A DNA stretch of 64,000 nt from Oscillatoriophycideae cyanobacterium NC_groundwater_1537_Pr4_S-0.65um_50_18 (GCA_016208305.1 JACQYI010000033.1:248001-312000), one strand, 5' to 3'. Shown: positions 34,646-44,230, counted from the first letter of the stretch. Notes: generated from the sequence alone by a model not told the origin. Numbers and translations: made by a program.

Positions 34646-35002
34646 ATGACTAGTTCAAATCAAATGCTCGATAATATAACCAACTTCCCCAGGGTGGAGA
34701 CTATCGTTACCCAATCGATCGACACAGAATTGCCCAGAAAAGACTTGCCCGTTACAGAATCAGAGGCACAACCCAATAGCGCTTCACCTTCTGACTCTCA
34801 CAAAACTCCTGTCTTGAAAGCAGTTAAGCTTCCCTATCAGGCTACCCATCAAGTAGAACTTTTGCATCTCCATGCTGAAATTGAAGCGCTCCTGCAACAG
34901 GTGAGAACCCTGAAACAGCAGCGCCTCTCTGAGCCTGAAGGTCTGAACTCTGAGCAAATGAATCTGAGTGAGTGCGATCGCCCGCTGCTCGCTATCCGCT
35001 AA
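34646..35002 (+). CDS. conserved hypothetical protein (118 aa)
   Basis: 118 residues. The first ~65 are a low-complexity, Ser/Pro/Thr-rich region. The last part has a predicted helix, HQVELLHLHAEIEALLQQVR, then TLKQQRL, that recalls a small, conserved cyanobacterial helix protein. The short tail NLSECDRPLLAIR is unusual. A region of 17-bp repeats and a terminator follow (35087-35194). I do not recognise a function. Confidence 0.6.
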   Translation: MTSSNQMLDNITNFPRVETIVTQSIDTELPRKDLPVTESEAQPNSASPSDSHKTPVLKAVKLPYQATHQVELLHLHAEIEALLQQVRTLKQQRLSEPEGLNSEQMNLSECDRPLLAIR

Positions 35003-35086
35003 AACACTCGATTCTTCAACCCAGCTCTCTCACCCCATGTTGAGAGAATTTTCTGGATGCCTTTTACTCAAGCAAAGCGCAACGGT

Positions 35087-35136
35087 AAACAAAAGGCAAA
35101 AGCAAACAAAAGGCAAAAGCAAACAAAAGAAAAAGA
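35087..35136. repeat. 17-bp tandem repeat (about 2.5 copies)
   Basis: AAACAAAAGGCAAAAGC occurs at 35087-35103 and 35104-35120, then a partial third unit from 35121. A purine-only, A-rich slippage repeat. Confidence 0.75.
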
Positions 35137-35155
35137 GAGAAACACAACGGATACT

Positions 35156-35194
35156 ACCCGCCTTCTGCCTCTGAGCAGTTCGGCGGGTTTTTTA
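35156..35194 (+). terminator. rho-independent terminator
   Basis: ACCCGCC (35156-35162) pairs with GGCGGGT (35182-35188), with an inner CTGC/GCAG stem in the loop, followed by TTTTTT. A textbook intrinsic terminator after the 34646 gene. Confidence 0.85.
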
Positions 35195-35466
35195 ATTTAG
35201 TGGCAGTTTTTTTAATTTAGTTCAGACAGAACATCACAACCTCATGTTTGCCTGCTAAAACTACCTCAATTCAAAAAGTACCCATTAAGGGGGTGGGCAT
35301 CTTTGTCAAACGATTGTTATCTTTTGTAATAATGAAGTGAATACAAGGCTGGTTTGGGAAATCTTTTAACTATAGCCTTGCTCACTGGCTAGATTCCGAT
35401 CTAAAACCCCGCTCAGGGTGTCCGATCGGCTCAACTCGTTCCTTCTCTCAAAACTAGGAGTTCACA

Positions 35467-35664
35467 ATGAATCAACCTATCGAGCTTAGCTTGGAGCAAC
35501 AGTTCAGTCTGCGATCGTTTGAGTCCCAGGTAGAGCACATGAGCCGTGAACAGGCTCAGCATTTTCTTGTCCAGCTCTACGAACAGATGATGCTAAAGGA
35601 AACCATGTACAGACACTTCCTCAAGCATCAGTGGGGAATTGAGACTGGGTCTCAACCCACCTAG
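35467..35664 (+). CDS. nblA: phycobilisome degradation protein NblA
   Basis: 65 residues, the usual size. The helical hairpin reads LSLEQQFSLRSFESQVEHMS, then QAQHFLVQLYEQMMLKETMY, then RHFLKHQWGI, the NblA signature. NblA binds phycobiliproteins and directs Clp-dependent phycobilisome breakdown under nitrogen or other starvation. An AGGAG site nine bases before the ATG supports the start. It is a single-gene unit. Confidence 0.93.
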   Translation: MNQPIELSLEQQFSLRSFESQVEHMSREQAQHFLVQLYEQMMLKETMYRHFLKHQWGIETGSQPT

Positions 35665-35941
35665 TTCATTTCGCCGCAGGAGGCGACCTCCCTCTCTTGC
35701 TTTGTTCCAAACTGGAAAGAAGCTGGGGATGCTGGGGCGCTAGCTCTGCGATTTACGCAAGAAGTGCTTTCGGAAAGTTCAAAGAGAAAATTGTAGAAAA
35801 AAGCTGTAAAGCAATCGCCTAGAGGCATCACTCCCAGAGATCCAAAGCTAGCATAGCGAGCAATCTGTGGCTGTGCGAACATTGAACGAAGCATCAACAG
35901 TGTTAGGGTTAAGATGGTTCGGCATTTTCTACGCTTGCGAT

Positions 35942-36823
35942 ATGTTTCAGCGCCCCCTTATCTGTACTGACCTCACTGATGGCTTGCAGCGCTTGGTTCA
36001 CTTCATCCCAAGCCTCGCAGCCAATGGAATGCAGCAAATTACGTTTCTACATGCTGTACCCTTCTCTCAGAGGCAAACTATTCCCCAAATTGACGAGGCA
36101 AAAGCGCAAGCTGCACGCGATCGCCTCTCCAGCGCGCAAACTTCGCTTCCTGAAAACGTCAAGGTTAATATTGAGATTCAAGGCGGCAAGCCACTCGACT
36201 GCATTCTGAATGCCGTCAAAATCTATAAGCCTGATCTAATCATCTTGGGAACCTCTAGCCAAGGTGCGCTGAGCGGTCGCCTCTTTGGCAGCACCCTCTC
36301 AGAGTTAAGCAAGCGGGCAGTTGCGCCCCTGCTAATTCTCAGACCGCAATTGCTGTCAACATATACGATCGAAGAGCTAGAGTTGCGCTGTCGCCACCTC
36401 TTTCGCTACTTACTCGTTCCTTTTAACGGCAGTAAAGCCTCAAATTATTCTGTTGAAAAGATTAAGCAGCTAGCCGTCAATCGTCCTCCCGATTTTTTGC
36501 AGAAGTGTTTGCTGTATTGGGTGATTGAAGAGGGTAACTACAGTGATCTGCTAGAGTCTTGCATCACGCCAGAGATTCGCCAAAAGCTAGAGTCTGCCGA
36601 GACAGAACTTCAGTCGCTCGGCATAGAGGTCTTGAGCCAGATTGCCCAGGGAGAGTCCGTTCCCCAAACGCTAAATGTCGCTACAGAGCAAGACATTAGC
36701 GCCATCGCCTGCTCCTCCGGAAGCTTTGGCACCTTTGTGGAATGGTCAGTGCCCAGCTTTGCCAGCGAGATTTTAAAGCGAAGCTGGTATCCAGTTCTGT
36801 ATTTTCCACCTCAACGAGGCTGA
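35942..36823 (+). CDS. universal stress protein, tandem UspA domains
   Basis: 293 residues from the ATG at 35942. First UspA domain: MFQRPLICTDLTDGLQRLVH through DLIILGTSSQGALSGRLFGS, with the G-x2-G-x9-G(S/T) type nucleotide loop (GTSSQGALSGRLFGS). The second domain (HLFRYLLVPFNGSKASNYSV to AIACSSGSFGTFVEWSVPSF) has a weaker loop. Cytoplasmic. The role in stress tolerance is general. The longer frame from 35867 would add an unlikely leader. Confidence 0.85.
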   Translation: MFQRPLICTDLTDGLQRLVHFIPSLAANGMQQITFLHAVPFSQRQTIPQIDEAKAQAARDRLSSAQTSLPENVKVNIEIQGGKPLDCILNAVKIYKPDLIILGTSSQGALSGRLFGSTLSELSKRAVAPLLILRPQLLSTYTIEELELRCRHLFRYLLVPFNGSKASNYSVEKIKQLAVNRPPDFLQKCLLYWVIEEGNYSDLLESCITPEIRQKLESAETELQSLGIEVLSQIAQGESVPQTLNVATEQDISAIACSSGSFGTFVEWSVPSFASEILKRSWYPVLYFPPQRG

Positions 36824-37087
36824 GGACTTTCTAGAGGATCGGTCAGTTAGAAGAACTCTGGCAAATTAGAGTTTTTAGATTAGATTTTGTGATGCGCTGA
36901 GCGCACCGCAAGAATTTACGGTGGAATTTGCCCAACCTTGACTGCAATCGGTTGTCTCTTCTGACGGGTTGATCGCTATCATTAGCCTTTGGAAGAGATA
37001 GTTAATGGTCTAGATCTGTGGATTGCTTTTGTGAAACACAACCCACATTGCCATCTGTCGTTCTGTGAAGTTGTGGAAGGAGTGTAG

Positions 37088-38428
37088 ATGGGACGCATTT
37101 TTATTGCAGCACAGACGGGAGCTGAGGAGCAAGCGGGATCTCGATCGATCGCCGATATTGCCAGCGTCACGCGCCAAATGATCTTACTGCGAGATTTAAT
37201 TACGCAAATTTTGCGATCGCGCAGCTATGACACCCTCTCAGTTCCAGATGATTTCAGCGCTTCTCAAGCCATCGATTGGATTAATCGACGGGCACAATCG
37301 GGAGACATTGCCCTGGAACTGCGATCGGCTGCCGCAGATGCGGTTAAAGACACGGCAGCCATCTTCTACATTGCTCAGAATGATCAGCGCCGAATTCAAG
37401 CTGAGCAGCTTTTGCAAGCTTATCTGCGTCGCGTCCCACAAATTGCCCACCAAGGCACAAAGCCTGACACTCAAACAGATTTTGGCAGCCTTGCCTTTTG
37501 CCGTAAAGTCGCTATTCCCTCATTGACGCTGCGGGTAGGGCAGCTTACCAATCTTGAAGACCAGTGGGTCATTCCGGCGCAGCCTCAAGATGTGGCGCTG
37601 GGTATTGCTGAGGGATTGGCAGGTTGGAGCAGCGCCATGACTGAAGCCGAACGATCTATCCATCAGAGCGTCGAATCTATCAGCATTGCGCTCAATGGTG
37701 CCTTGTATGAGGATGAAGGCATTTTGATCAGCGGCAATGCTTATGCGCCATTTGATTTAGTCGATCAGCTTGGGATTGATCTCTCAACTCACCCCACAAT
37801 TCAGCCTATCGGCTATCGTAATCTCGTTTATGTCAGAGCTTTAGATTTGCAAGAGTGCAATATTGCCGTTGAATGGGACAAAGACACTGACACTCTTAAG
37901 CTGCGATCGGCGCTGACTATTCCATCGAGCCAACTCGATCGAATTATGGGACGAGGCTACGCTTCTGAAGTGCAGATGCTGATGTTTCTAAAAGGTCGCA
38001 ATCCAGACGGGTTAAGCCGATTTGCCGATTTACCCAAGCTCTATCGCGAAGAAGGCCATATTGAATGGGTCAATCCTGATATTGCTTTCGCGCAAATGTG
38101 TGTAGAGACTCGCTTTCTTCAGTTTGGCAGCACCTTAAAGCCTGAGCAAAATAATTTTGCTGGCTTGGGAGGTGTGGGTACAGGCATAGAAGGGCAAAGC
38201 TTTTATGACATCCGTATTGGGGTTAGGGCACATATCCAGCACCTCAAAGCTTATGCCAGCAATGAGCCGTTGATCCAAAAACCTGTCGATCCGCGTTTTC
38301 ATCTGGTGCGCCGAGGCGTTTCACCGACGATCGCCCAACTTGCGCCTCGATGGTCAGCCACACCCGGATACGCTGCAAAAATTATGGCGATCGTGCGTCA
38401 GCTCTATGAGTCTGCGGGCTTGATTTGA
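37088..38428 (+). CDS. peptidoglycan hydrolase: amidase-like, stalk and glucosaminidase domains
   Basis: 446 residues, complete, without any signal peptide (starts MGRIFIAAQTGAEEQAGSRS). Residues ~60-190 resemble an Amidase_3-like fold in partly degenerate form (ALELRSAAADAVKDTAAIFY, then FCRKVAIPSLTLRVGQLTNL). Residues ~215-305 look like a copper-amine-oxidase-type stalk domain (YEDEGILISGNAYAPFDLVD). The C-terminal ~130 are a glucosaminidase (NPDIAFAQMCVETRFLQFGS, then NNFAGLGGVGTGIEGQSFYD), with the catalytic Glu in VETRFLQ. It should cut peptidoglycan, but export would need another route. Confidence 0.8.
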   Translation: MGRIFIAAQTGAEEQAGSRSIADIASVTRQMILLRDLITQILRSRSYDTLSVPDDFSASQAIDWINRRAQSGDIALELRSAAADAVKDTAAIFYIAQNDQRRIQAEQLLQAYLRRVPQIAHQGTKPDTQTDFGSLAFCRKVAIPSLTLRVGQLTNLEDQWVIPAQPQDVALGIAEGLAGWSSAMTEAERSIHQSVESISIALNGALYEDEGILISGNAYAPFDLVDQLGIDLSTHPTIQPIGYRNLVYVRALDLQECNIAVEWDKDTDTLKLRSALTIPSSQLDRIMGRGYASEVQMLMFLKGRNPDGLSRFADLPKLYREEGHIEWVNPDIAFAQMCVETRFLQFGSTLKPEQNNFAGLGGVGTGIEGQSFYDIRIGVRAHIQHLKAYASNEPLIQKPVDPRFHLVRRGVSPTIAQLAPRWSATPGYAAKIMAIVRQLYESAGLI

Positions 38429-38452
38429 CTGTAGCCCTCAACCTTGACTATT

Positions 38453-38479
38453 TTGTGGCGCGCATGCCGCACGCCACAA
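38453..38479 (+). terminator. hairpin after the hydrolase gene
   Basis: TTGTGGCG (38453-38460) pairs with CGCCACAA (38472-38479), with additional GC pairs inside. It begins 24 bases past the hydrolase stop. The core resembles the hairpin at 7391-7435. Confidence 0.55.
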
Positions 38480-38592
38480 CACTGTGCTCGGCAACTTCGA
38501 TCAGGCTCATTGCTGACCTTATACGAAAAGCAGCCTCCGCATGGCTTTTCAACCTCATACACAATGGGCTTAGAGCATTCAGCTTGAAATCC

Positions 38593-38943
38593 TTACATGC
38601 CAGGAATGTTGAGTCCTTCGGTCAGGGCTTCCATCTTGGTTCGCATGGTTGCCGTGGATTTGACATAGGCATCCTTCATGGCGGTTGCGACCAAATCTGA
38701 GAGCACTTCAGCACCTTCTCCCAAAGCATCTGGAGAAATTGAAACGCTGCGAGGCTCTTGATTGCCGCTTAGTACAACCTTGACAAGGCCACCGCCTGCT
38801 TCGCCTTCAATCTCCATTCGTTCAAGCTCTTCCTGTAGCTGCTTGGCACCTTCTTGAACTTGCTGAGCTTTTTTGAAGGCTTCGGTCAGTTCCTTCATTT
38901 TGCCAAGACCGAAACCAAAGCCTTGTCCTTGTCCTTTTGACAT
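38593..38943 (-). CDS. YbaB/EbfC family nucleoid-associated protein
   Basis: 116 residues, usual length. The pattern [20 protein letters not shown], then [20 protein letters not shown], then [20 protein letters not shown] matches YbaB/EbfC. It binds DNA and in other bacteria often neighbours recombination genes; here it follows murC-murB on the same strand. Its family is usually called ybaB; no DnaX or recR gene is next to it. Confidence 0.93.
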   Translation of the reverse strand: MSKGQGQGFGFGLGKMKELTEAFKKAQQVQEGAKQLQEELERMEIEGEAGGGLVKVVLSGNQEPRSVSISPDALGEGAEVLSDLVATAMKDAYVKSTATMRTKMEALTEGLNIPGM

Positions 38944-39149
38944 AATTCCCTGCTATCTATCTGTGAGTTGAAACTAGCCTAACAATCTTAGCCCAAACCC
39001 TCTAGGAGGATGGTTGAAAATTTAACTTATGCGACGTACCTATCTTAAACCAAGCAAATTTGCCGTGTGAGCTTTGCCCATACAGCAAAAGGTCTGAGGA
39101 TTTTAGCTCAGGCAAACTTCTCTTAAAGATCAGGGATTAAATAAAATCC

Positions 39150-39188
39150 AATAGCTTTTTGGAAGCGCGGTACTTCCAAAAAGCTATT
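39150..39188 (-). terminator. terminator of murB (16-bp perfect stem)
   Basis: AATAGCTTTTTGGAAG, loop CGCGGTA, CTTCCAAAAAGCTATT: perfect 16-base arms. It starts 24 bases past the murB stop (minus strand), where a U-tract in the RNA would follow. The core is shared with the hisS hairpin at 34386. Confidence 0.8.
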
Positions 39189-39211
39189 CCAGGTTCATTA
39201 ATTTACGAGCC

Positions 39212-40276
39212 TTAGGCAAGATGAAACTCACCGATCATCTTGACTTCTGGCTCCAAGCAGAGGGACCAGCTTTGCTCTACCCTTTGCTGGATGTGGTGAA
39301 TCAATTGAAAAATGTCGTTTGCTGTTGCGCCACCACAGTTGAGGATGAAATTAGCATGTCGCTGGGCAATTTGCGCGCCCCCAATGCTGTGTCCTTTGAG
39401 TCCCGTCTGTTCAATGAGCCAACCTGCCTTATGGGAGGCTGGGTTACGGAAGACGCTGCCACAGCTAGGCAAATGGTAGGGCTGGGTCGTGCGACGGCGA
39501 TCGAGATGCTCGGTTGTGGCCGCCATTAGCAGCCCTGGATCGCCGCCGGGCTGAAGTTGGAGCGTAGCCTGCGTCACCAGACGAATCGCCTCTGCCGCCG
39601 CAACGCTCGTATGGGCTTGCAGGTTGGAACTGCGATAGGTGTAATCGAGCTGATCTGGATACCAGACTTCTAGAGTGCCGTCGATCGCTAGCGTATGGGT
39701 ATCTACCAAAATGTCAGCTGTACAGGCGCTATGTGCCCCCGCATTCATCACAACCGCTCCCCCTAGCGTTCCTGGAATACCAACCGCCCATTCCAGACCG
39801 CTCAAGCCATGCTCTGCGGCTTGCCAAGCCAACCGGGCGATCGGCTCTCCTGCGGCAGCTGTTACTCGCCCAGTCTCAGGGTCAAAGTGGCTGTAGCGCA
39901 AATAGCGCGTACAGACCACAAGACCCGGTATGCCGCGATCGCTAATCAACAAATTGCTACCAGCCCCCAGCAAGGTAATGGGTAATCCGCGAGTCTTAGC
40001 CCAATCAAAGCTGGCTTGTAGGTCTTCAATGCGGCGAGGCGCAACATACATTTCTGCTGGCCCGCCCACCTTAAAAGAAGTCAAGCTGGTTAAAGGCACC
40101 TGGGGCTTAATCATGCAGTTGGTTCCAGGAAGGCGGATGGGTTGAGGCTCCTGCCCCAGAGGCTGTTGTCCTAAAGACGCAAACCGGGAATGCCCGCTAT
40201 CTGCTAGAGCGAGTTTGGAGTTAGAACGTCCTGAGCCAGGTGCATGAATCGTCGGAAAGTCTTTTGAAAGCGTCAT
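39212..40276 (-). CDS. murB: UDP-N-acetylenolpyruvoylglucosamine reductase
   Basis: 354 residues, including a ~55-residue N-terminal leader before MIKPQVPLTSLTSFKVGGPA. FAD-binding strings VTLLGAGSNLLISDRGIPGL-type (ITLLGAGSNLLISDRGIPGL) and GIPGTLGGAVVMNAGAHSAC are present, with GSVFRNP (active-site Ser) and LEPEVKMIG (Glu) at the end. It is the second committed step of peptidoglycan synthesis. It follows murC by 88 bases on the same strand. The leader may be a mis-set start. Confidence 0.95.
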   Translation of the reverse strand: MTLSKDFPTIHAPGSGRSNSKLALADSGHSRFASLGQQPLGQEPQPIRLPGTNCMIKPQVPLTSLTSFKVGGPAEMYVAPRRIEDLQASFDWAKTRGLPITLLGAGSNLLISDRGIPGLVVCTRYLRYSHFDPETGRVTAAAGEPIARLAWQAAEHGLSGLEWAVGIPGTLGGAVVMNAGAHSACTADILVDTHTLAIDGTLEVWYPDQLDYTYRSSNLQAHTSVAAAEAIRLVTQATLQLQPGGDPGLLMAATTEHLDRRRTTQPYHLPSCGSVFRNPASHKAGWLIEQTGLKGHSIGGAQIAQRHANFILNCGGATANDIFQLIHHIQQRVEQSWSLCLEPEVKMIGEFHLA

Positions 40277-40364
40277 GATTTTGAAGGATTGAATGCTATG
40301 CAGCGAGGATTGCGAGGATTTATGAGGTTTCTGGTCACGGAGAACCCTGAAACCTCGCCAGATG

Positions 40365-41855
40365 CTAGGCCGGACTCAAAGCTGAGGATTCTTCGGCTTG
40401 GCAGAACGCCATCAGCTCAGGAATGATGCGATTTAAGTTACCCGCACCTAAGAAAAGAACCAGATCACCCGGCAGCAAAGCTGCTTTCAGATAGGCTGTC
40501 ACTTCTGGCAAAGTGGGTTGGTAGATCACCTGGGCATGGTGCGAGGCGATCGCCTCTGACAGAGTTTTCCCTGACACCTGACCCGTATTTGGTTCACCCG
40601 CGCTATAAATCTCTGTCGTAATCACTAAATCTGCATCTTCAAAAGATTCCGCAAATTCGCTCAAAAATGTTTGAGTACGGCTGTACCGATGGGGTTGAAA
40701 AACGGCTACAACTCGCCGCCGCTGGGTAGAAGTTTGGGAACGGAGCCGCGCTGCATTCAGCGTTACCTGGATTTCGCTTGGATGGTGGGCATAGTCGTCG
40801 ATGAACAGGATTTGGTTGTATTCACCCCGACGCTCAAACCGACGCCTTGCTCCCTCAAAGGTGGCAAGAATCGGAGCAATTTGAGAGAACTCCAGCCCAA
40901 GCTGTCGTCCAACGGCAATTGCCGCCAAAGCATTGCTAAGGTTATGATTCCCTAACAATCCGAGCTGCAACTGCCCTAAGACAGTACCGCGCTCCCAAAC
41001 TTGAGCGATCGTGCCATCTGATTTGTAAACAATTTTATCAACGGTATAGTCAGCTTCAGCATTTGGTTGGATGCTGTAGGTGATATGGGGCTGTAAGCAA
41101 GACTTGAGCGTCGGGCTATCAATACAGCCAATAAGCGTTTGACACTGCTGCGCAAAAGTCTGGAAGGTGGCAATCACCTCCTCTAGCGTGGCGTAGTGAT
41201 CAGGGTGATCTAGCTCAATGTTGGTAATCACACCTATTTTTGCCGCCAGCTTCACCAAAGAGCCGTCCGACTCATCTGCTTCAGCAACGAGGTAAGGGCT
41301 TTGCCCAATCCGGGCATTACCTTCCCAAGCGTTGACCTCTCCCCCCACAATAATGGTTGGGTCTAGACCCGCCTGCATCAGCAAATAGCCAACCATGCTG
41401 CTGGTCGTCGTTTTGCCGTGGGTTCCGGCGATCGCAATCCCTTCATACTCCTGCATCAGGGCTGCCAGTAAATCTGACCGATGAAATATCGGGCAGCCTA
41501 GATTCAATGCTGCCCGATATTCAGCATTTTCAGCATTGATAGCCGTGGAACAAATCACCTGAGGCGTCGCTGCCGCTACTTGAGATCGTTGCGCTGGCGG
41601 CTGAGGCGGCAAAGGATCTTGTAAAAAAAGACTGTCCCCTGCGGTTTGCAAGACATCTAAATTAGCAGCGTCTTGGCTCCAAAAAATATGTGCCCCCTGC
41701 TTTTGCAGCCGCTGCGTAATATGGCTATGGCTCAAATCTGAGCCAGAAACGGGTAGTTTACGCTGGGTCAAGACATACGCGAGAGCCGACATACCGATTC
41801 CACCGATACCGATGAAATGAAATGGTCTCCCGCTGAAATCAACAGAATTCAGCAT
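40365..41855 (-). CDS. murC: UDP-N-acetylmuramate-L-alanine ligase
   Basis: 496 residues. N-terminal Rossmann GIGGIGMSALAYVL, the ATP loop GTHGKTTTSSMVGYL (about 136-150), IEIDHPDHYATLEE-type NIELDHPDHYATLEEVIATF, and DDYAHHPSEIQVTLNAAR with the C-terminal domain GAGNLNRIIPEL. It adds L-alanine to UDP-MurNAc. It heads a murC-murB(-ybaB) unit. Length is within the family range. Confidence 0.97.
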   Translation of the reverse strand: MLNSVDFSGRPFHFIGIGGIGMSALAYVLTQRKLPVSGSDLSHSHITQRLQKQGAHIFWSQDAANLDVLQTAGDSLFLQDPLPPQPPAQRSQVAAATPQVICSTAINAENAEYRAALNLGCPIFHRSDLLAALMQEYEGIAIAGTHGKTTTSSMVGYLLMQAGLDPTIIVGGEVNAWEGNARIGQSPYLVAEADESDGSLVKLAAKIGVITNIELDHPDHYATLEEVIATFQTFAQQCQTLIGCIDSPTLKSCLQPHITYSIQPNAEADYTVDKIVYKSDGTIAQVWERGTVLGQLQLGLLGNHNLSNALAAIAVGRQLGLEFSQIAPILATFEGARRRFERRGEYNQILFIDDYAHHPSEIQVTLNAARLRSQTSTQRRRVVAVFQPHRYSRTQTFLSEFAESFEDADLVITTEIYSAGEPNTGQVSGKTLSEAIASHHAQVIYQPTLPEVTAYLKAALLPGDLVLFLGAGNLNRIIPELMAFCQAEESSALSPA

Positions 41856-42334
41856 TACAGCTCCTTACACACACCACACCACACCAAATATCACGCGATA
41901 TCATAGCAAGAATTGCTTTTTCTGCGATATGCTTTTTCTTCCAGATTTCTCTAGATGAGCAGAATTATCGCTCGATTAATAGAATTTGGTTCAATCAGTA
42001 TCCTGGATTTGAAAGAGATTCTTTAGCATCCGTAGGAACAAAAGTAGATCTAAGTTACACCTAGATAACTCCATGCTCTATCCAGGAGATTCCTGAAACA
42101 GATAAGTAAACTTTTACGGCAGACTTATAACAACTCCATAAGGGAACAGATCGTTCAAAAGCTGCCCAAGATAAGCACTGGCAACGTTTTAAGCGGTTTT
42201 TTATTGTTTGAAAAAGCGCGCACCGCACCCCTTTCCAAACAATAAATAATCTTGTTTGAAATAGTACCCCAAGAACTTGAGCTTCATGTCTCAGGAGCAT
42301 TGATGCCGTTACAGGTTGAAAAAGATTTGGGAGT
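41856..42334. other. divergent intergenic region with orphan hairpin
   Basis: About 480 bases between divergent murC and nadD. It has a CCACA run near the murC start, ATATCACGCGATAT (about 41888), and a strong hairpin at 42200-42246. A transcript ending at that hairpin has no annotated gene. Confidence 0.55.
42200..42246. terminator. orphan hairpin upstream of nadD
   Basis: TTTATTGTTTG (42200-42210) pairs perfectly with CAAACAATAAA (42236-42246), extended by an AAA/TTT pair across a bulge. It is about 90 bases ahead of nadD, and no plus-strand gene lies to its left for it to terminate. Transcript attenuation or an unannotated small RNA end are options. Confidence 0.5.
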
Positions 42335-42955
42335 ATGCAAAAAAAAGCAGTTCTCGGAGGCACATTTAACCCAATTCATCTGGGGCATTTACTAATAGCA
42401 GAAACAGCCCTTAACCAGCTAGCGCTTGACCAAGTGATATGGGTGCCGACCTATCGCCCACTCTACAAATCTGCCAAGGCACTCCTAAACTTTGAAGACC
42501 GATTAGAAATGGTGAAATTGGCAATTGCCACACACCCAAGCTTTGCAGTTTCTACTGTAGAACGAAACCAACCGGATTCGGCCTATGCCGTTGACACATT
42601 TTTTAGCTTGCAGGATGCCCACTCGGCTAGCCAGTGGTATTGGATTGTAGGACTCGATGCTTTTTTAACCCTACCCCGCTGGTATCGACGGCAAGAATTA
42701 TTGGCTCACTGCATCTGGCTCGTCGCGCCTCGTTTGGATACACCCTCAACAAATTTGCTGCACCTCTGTGAACAGGTTGCCCAAAAAGTGGCAGAAGAAG
42801 CGATCGAGTTGAAATGGCAAATCCTCGACATGCCCAACTTAGAAATTTCCTCTCAACTGATTCGGCAATACTGTAGCGATCGGCGTTCAATCCGCTATCT
42901 TGTTCCAGAAGTAGTGAGAGACTATATTCTCCAGAAAAATCTTTATAAAACTTAG
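42335..42955 (+). CDS. nadD: nicotinate-nucleotide adenylyltransferase
   Basis: 206 residues. The nucleotidyltransferase loop GGTFNPIHLGHLLIA (8-22) and the C-terminal ISSQLIRQYC (ISSTxIR type) are diagnostic, with FYWIVGLDAF-type QWYWIVGLDAFLTLPRWYRR in between. It adenylates nicotinate mononucleotide in NAD synthesis. The ATG at 42335 follows TGGGAG. It is a single plus-strand unit. Confidence 0.93.
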   Translation: MQKKAVLGGTFNPIHLGHLLIAETALNQLALDQVIWVPTYRPLYKSAKALLNFEDRLEMVKLAIATHPSFAVSTVERNQPDSAYAVDTFFSLQDAHSASQWYWIVGLDAFLTLPRWYRRQELLAHCIWLVAPRLDTPSTNLLHLCEQVAQKVAEEAIELKWQILDMPNLEISSQLIRQYCSDRRSIRYLVPEVVRDYILQKNLYKT

Positions 42956-43219
42956 AGATCTGGCATCTCAGCAGCGCTTAAGCTCTCATCTCCGAGCAAG
43001 GCTCAGGGTTGTCTCTCGATTAAAGCCTCAATCTAAAAAAATAATAGGCAAAAATACTTATCAGCTCAAAGCCTTGCCCTCTGAGAACTTTAGCTTCCTG
43101 AGCTCCTCTGTCTTAGCTAAAACTACGATCCCCAACTCTTGAGAGGCAAACTCCTAAACGTGTATGATTTGAGGCATTACTTAACGATCTTTTCATTTCT
43201 AGCAAGAGGGCAAGACGCG

Positions 43220-44230
43220 GTGACTAGAGTAGCGATCAATGGTTTTGGACGGATCGGGCGCAATTTTCTGCGGTGCTGGCTGGGACGGCAGAACAGCCAA
43301 CTTGAAGTAGTGGCAATCAATGACACTTCTGACCCTAGAACCAACGCTCACCTTTTAAGATACGATTCTATGCTGGGCAAGCTTGATGCCGACATCAGCG
43401 CTGATGACAACACGATTACAGCCAATGGTCACACCATTAAATGTACGTCGGATCGCAACCCTCTCAACTTACCCTGGGGCGCTTGGGATGTTGATTTGGT
43501 CATTGAGTCTACGGGCGTGTTTATCACCAAAGAGGGGGCCTCTAAGCATTTAGAAGCAGGCGCGAAGAAAGTGCTGATCACGGCTCCTGGTAAAGGGGAA
43601 GATGGAACGTTTGTCATGGGCGTTAACCACCATGATTACGACCACAACAAGCACAACATCATCAGCAATGCCAGCTGCACCACCAACTGTCTGGCTCCGG
43701 TTGCCAAGGTTTTGCACGAGAGCTTTGGCATCATCAAAGGCACGATGACCACGACCCACAGTTACACAGGTGACCAACGGCTGCTAGATGCCAGCCACAG
43801 GGACGTGCGCCGCGCCCGTGCTGCGGCTCTTAACATCGTACCCACCACCACAGGCGCTGCCAAAGCGGTAGCTTTGGTCTTGCCTGAATTGAAAGGCAAG
43901 CTCAACGGGATCGCGCTGCGGGTGCCCACACCCAATGTCTCGATCGTAGATCTAGTGGTTCAGGTGCAAAAGCCAACCATCGTTGAGCAAGTGAATGAAG
44001 CTCTAAAGACTGCCGCTGAAGGTTCGCTGAAGGGAATTTTAGGCTACAGCGAGTTGGAACTGGTTTCTTGCGACTACAGAGGAACTGATGAGTCGTCGAT
44101 CGTAGACTCTTTCTTGACCATGGTGATGGGCGGCGACATGGTGAAAGTGATTGCCTGGTATGACAATGAGTGGGGCTACAGCCAGCGAGTGGTTGATCTG
44201 GCTGAGTTAGTGGCTCAACGCTGGGCTTAA
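43220..44230 (+). CDS. gap2: NAD(P)-dependent glyceraldehyde-3-phosphate dehydrogenase (Gap2 type)
   Basis: 336 residues from the GTG at 43220, whose [20 protein letters not shown] opening matches cyanobacterial Gap2; AGAGGG precedes it by nine bases. The longer frame from a TTG at 43139 is rejected. Motifs: Rossmann NGFGRIG, active-site [12 protein letters not shown], and [15 protein letters not shown]. Known: Gap2 works with NADP or NAD in the Calvin cycle. The gene ends at a large hairpin. Confidence 0.92.
   Translation: MTRVAINGFGRIGRNFLRCWLGRQNSQLEVVAINDTSDPRTNAHLLRYDSMLGKLDADISADDNTITANGHTIKCTSDRNPLNLPWGAWDVDLVIESTGVFITKEGASKHLEAGAKKVLITAPGKGEDGTFVMGVNHHDYDHNKHNIISNASCTTNCLAPVAKVLHESFGIIKGTMTTTHSYTGDQRLLDASHRDVRRARAAALNIVPTTTGAAKAVALVLPELKGKLNGIALRVPTPNVSIVDLVVQVQKPTIVEQVNEALKTAAEGSLKGILGYSELELVSCDYRGTDESSIVDSFLTMVMGGDMVKVIAWYDNEWGYSQRVVDLAELVAQRWA

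Larger units (their letters stand above)
35003..35466. other. intergenic: tandem repeat, terminator, nblA promoter region
   Basis: It holds the 17-bp tandem repeat at 35087-35136, the terminator at 35156-35194, and about 270 bases upstream of nblA. I could not identify an NtcA box (GTA-N8-TAC) by eye in the nblA upstream region. Confidence 0.6.

Noticed and set aside
35200-35466. NtcA box upstream of nblA
   Set aside because: I looked for GTA-N8-TAC and found no convincing match by eye.
41888-41901. ATATCACGCGATAT near-palindrome before murC
   Set aside because: Short and AT-rich; such strings are expected by chance in this gap.
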